Part shown: positions 14,953 through 16,019 of the stretch, piece by piece
Numbering within the stretch: the first letter of the stretch is position 1
How the letters are laid out: the number at the start of each line of letters is the position of its first letter
NCBI GenBank assembly: GCA_023267515.1
Contig: JAHFNF010000011.1
Span: forward strand, 1 to 16,019
Source of the DNA: Candidatus Nomurabacteria bacterium
GTDB lineage: Bacteria > Patescibacteriota > Minisyncoccia > Phycocordibacterales > UBA9973
Length of the DNA: 16,019 nt
Direction: 5' to 3'
The notes under the pieces: generated by a model
What the model was told of the DNA's origin: nothing
The model's database searches: none
The model's input: the letters and a program-made list of their open reading frames with translations, nothing else
Program-made: the position numbers and the translations under genes

Positions 14953-14961
14953 TTTATAGCA
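14953..14961 (-). promoter_or_regulatory. Extended -10 promoter of the PBP gene
   Basis: On the minus strand TGC-TATAAA (14961 down to 14953) forms an extended -10. It ends six bases before the ATG at 14946, placing the predicted start of transcription on the A of the start codon. It is back-to-back with the tyrS -10 element, 7 bases away. Confidence 0.6.
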
Positions 14962-14968
14962 TAAAACG

Positions 14969-14977
14969 TGCTAGAAT
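14969..14977 (+). promoter_or_regulatory. Extended -10 promoter of tyrS
   Basis: TGC-TAGAAT is an extended -10 in the 47-base PBP/tyrS divergent gap. Usual spacing puts the start of transcription near 14984, about ten bases before the ATG at 14994. This argues against the in-frame ATG at 14976, which lies inside the -10 element. Confidence 0.5.
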
Positions 14978-14993
14978 GATATCCAATATATTT

Positions 14994-16019
14994 ATGGCTG
15001 GCGTATCCAATAAAGAAAAAATAGATGAAATCCTAACCCGTGGCGTGGGAGATTTTATTGACCCAGAAGGAAACTTCCGCAAAAAGTTAGAAAAAGATCC
15101 AAAAAGTATTGTGATAAAGTTTGGGGTTGATCCCACCCGCCCTGATTTACATTTAGGACACGCCGTAGTGCTAAGAAAACTCAGGTCTTTTCAAGACCTC
15201 GGCTGCAAAGTCATATTTTTAATTGGGGATTATACCACTATGATTGGAGATCCGACTGGAAAGGATAAAATTCGCCCAGAAATTTCTCAGATTGAGGTTG
15301 AAGAAAATATGAAAACATATTTAGACCAGGTAAAGAAAATACTTTTAACCGACGAAAAAGTTTTTAGCTGGATCAGAAATTCTGACTGGTTTCTAGATGT
15401 GGCAGATATAGTGCCAGGCCCAAAATCCAAAACAGACATAACAATAACCGAAGGCGGCAAGACAAAGAATTATTCTATTCCACCCGGGAGTTTTGTCGGC
15501 AAAGCCGCTTTATATGAAAATTCCAGAATGCAAAAAACCTATCTTCACAAGCAAACCGTTCATACATACTCCCTTACGCGTGTTTTAGCGGTGTTGCGGC
15601 ATATTACACACTCTCGTCTAATTGCCCGCGATATGTTTCAGGCTCGTTTAAAGAGCGGCCAAGAGCTATATATGCATGAAATGCTTTATCCAGTAATACA
15701 AGGTATTGATTCAAGTCTTTTAGCTCAGATTTACGGCTCTTGTGACTTAGAAGTGGGCGGCACCGACCAGACATTTAATATGTTGGTAGGGCGGGACGTG
15801 ATGCGGATGGCAAAACAAGAACTACAATCGGTGCTTGCTTTTGATCTTTTAGTAGGCACGGAGGGTAAAGAAAAAATGTCTAAAAGTATGGATAATTATA
15901 TTGGTATCACTGAAGAACCAGGGCAAATATATGGCAAGGTGATGTCCATACCAGATACAGCGATCCTTACCTATTTTGAGCTCTGCACTTATACCCCAAT
16001 GTCAGAAGTGGAAGAAATG
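14994..16019 (+). CDS. tyrS: Tyrosyl-tRNA synthetase, 3' end beyond window
   Basis: 342 codons are visible and the frame is open to the right edge, so the C-terminal tRNA-binding (S4-like) part is not seen. This class I synthetase attaches tyrosine to its tRNA. It has the HIGH motif as HLGH (53-56) in VDPTRPDLHLGH, IGDPTGKDKIRP (84-95), the tyrosine-pocket segment DLEVGGTDQTFN (251-262) and KMSKS (294-298). All catalytic motifs are intact. Compared by eye with Thermus-type TyrRS, about 56 extra residues (roughly 134-189) sit between DWF and the helix SLTRVLAVLRH, in the connecting region between the two halves of the catalytic fold. ATG 14994 is chosen over the in-frame ATG 14976 because of the upstream promoter. 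No Shine-Dalgarno motif is present. Confidence 0.96.
   Translation, partial: MAGVSNKEKIDEILTRGVGDFIDPEGNFRKKLEKDPKSIVIKFGVDPTRPDLHLGHAVVLRKLRSFQDLGCKVIFLIGDYTTMIGDPTGKDKIRPEISQIEVEENMKTYLDQVKKILLTDEKVFSWIRNSDWFLDVADIVPGPKSKTDITITEGGKTKNYSIPPGSFVGKAALYENSRMQKTYLHKQTVHTYSLTRVLAVLRHITHSRLIARDMFQARLKSGQELYMHEMLYPVIQGIDSSLLAQIYGSCDLEVGGTDQTFNMLVGRDVMRMAKQELQSVLAFDLLVGTEGKEKMSKSMDNYIGITEEPGQIYGKVMSIPDTAILTYFELCTYTPMSEVEEM

Noticed and set aside
14976..14993. Upstream in-frame ATG at 14976 as the tyrS start
   Set aside because: It overlaps the TAGAAT -10 element, which would leave it outside the transcript. The six extra residues match nothing in the family.

Overview
The window looks like a piece of a small, compact chromosome from the Candidate Phyla Radiation (Patescibacteria, probably Parcubacteria). 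This is an inference from gene content and style. The sequence shows short core proteins, a PrgI/VirB4/T4SS-type pilin cluster typical of these genomes, convergent genes that overlap by 4-9 bases, almost no intergenic DNA, UGA used as a normal stop (code 11), and starts without Shine-Dalgarno motifs.

Region 1 (16-7450, + strand) is a tight seven-gene cluster for a cell-surface, type IV secretion-like machine. In order it encodes an unrecognised soluble protein, a PrgI-like membrane protein, a TraC/VirB4-N-terminal-like protein, a VirB4-family ATPase, an exported Ig/PKD-like protein, an exported protein fusing a T4SS-type pilin module to an M15 peptidoglycan peptidase, and a membrane-anchored beta-propeller-like protein. 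VirB11, VirD4, VirB8, VirB9 and VirB10 homologues are not seen here, although the cluster may extend left of the window.

Region 2 (7442-9378, - strand) is the classic rpmH-rnpA-yidD-yidC-khpB (jag) block for ribosome, RNase P and membrane-protein insertion. rpmH (9244-9378) is only 44 codons. Region 3 (9379-12433) is the origin region: the rpmH/dnaA divergent gap with DnaA boxes, dnaA, a 207-base gap of about 13% G+C, dnaN, and a small DciA-like gene. Region 4 is a class A penicillin-binding protein (12430-14946, - strand), divergent from tyrS (14994 to the right edge, incomplete).

A recurrent pattern is that several transcription-unit heads (rpmH, dnaA, yidC, the PBP gene, the 3670 gene, and more weakly dnaN) have a -10 hexamer ending 6-7 bases before the ATG. 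This predicts leaderless mRNAs. No stretch over 300 bases lacks a gene; the longest gap is 10870-11076. No tRNA, rRNA, IS element, CRISPR array or convincing intrinsic terminator was seen.
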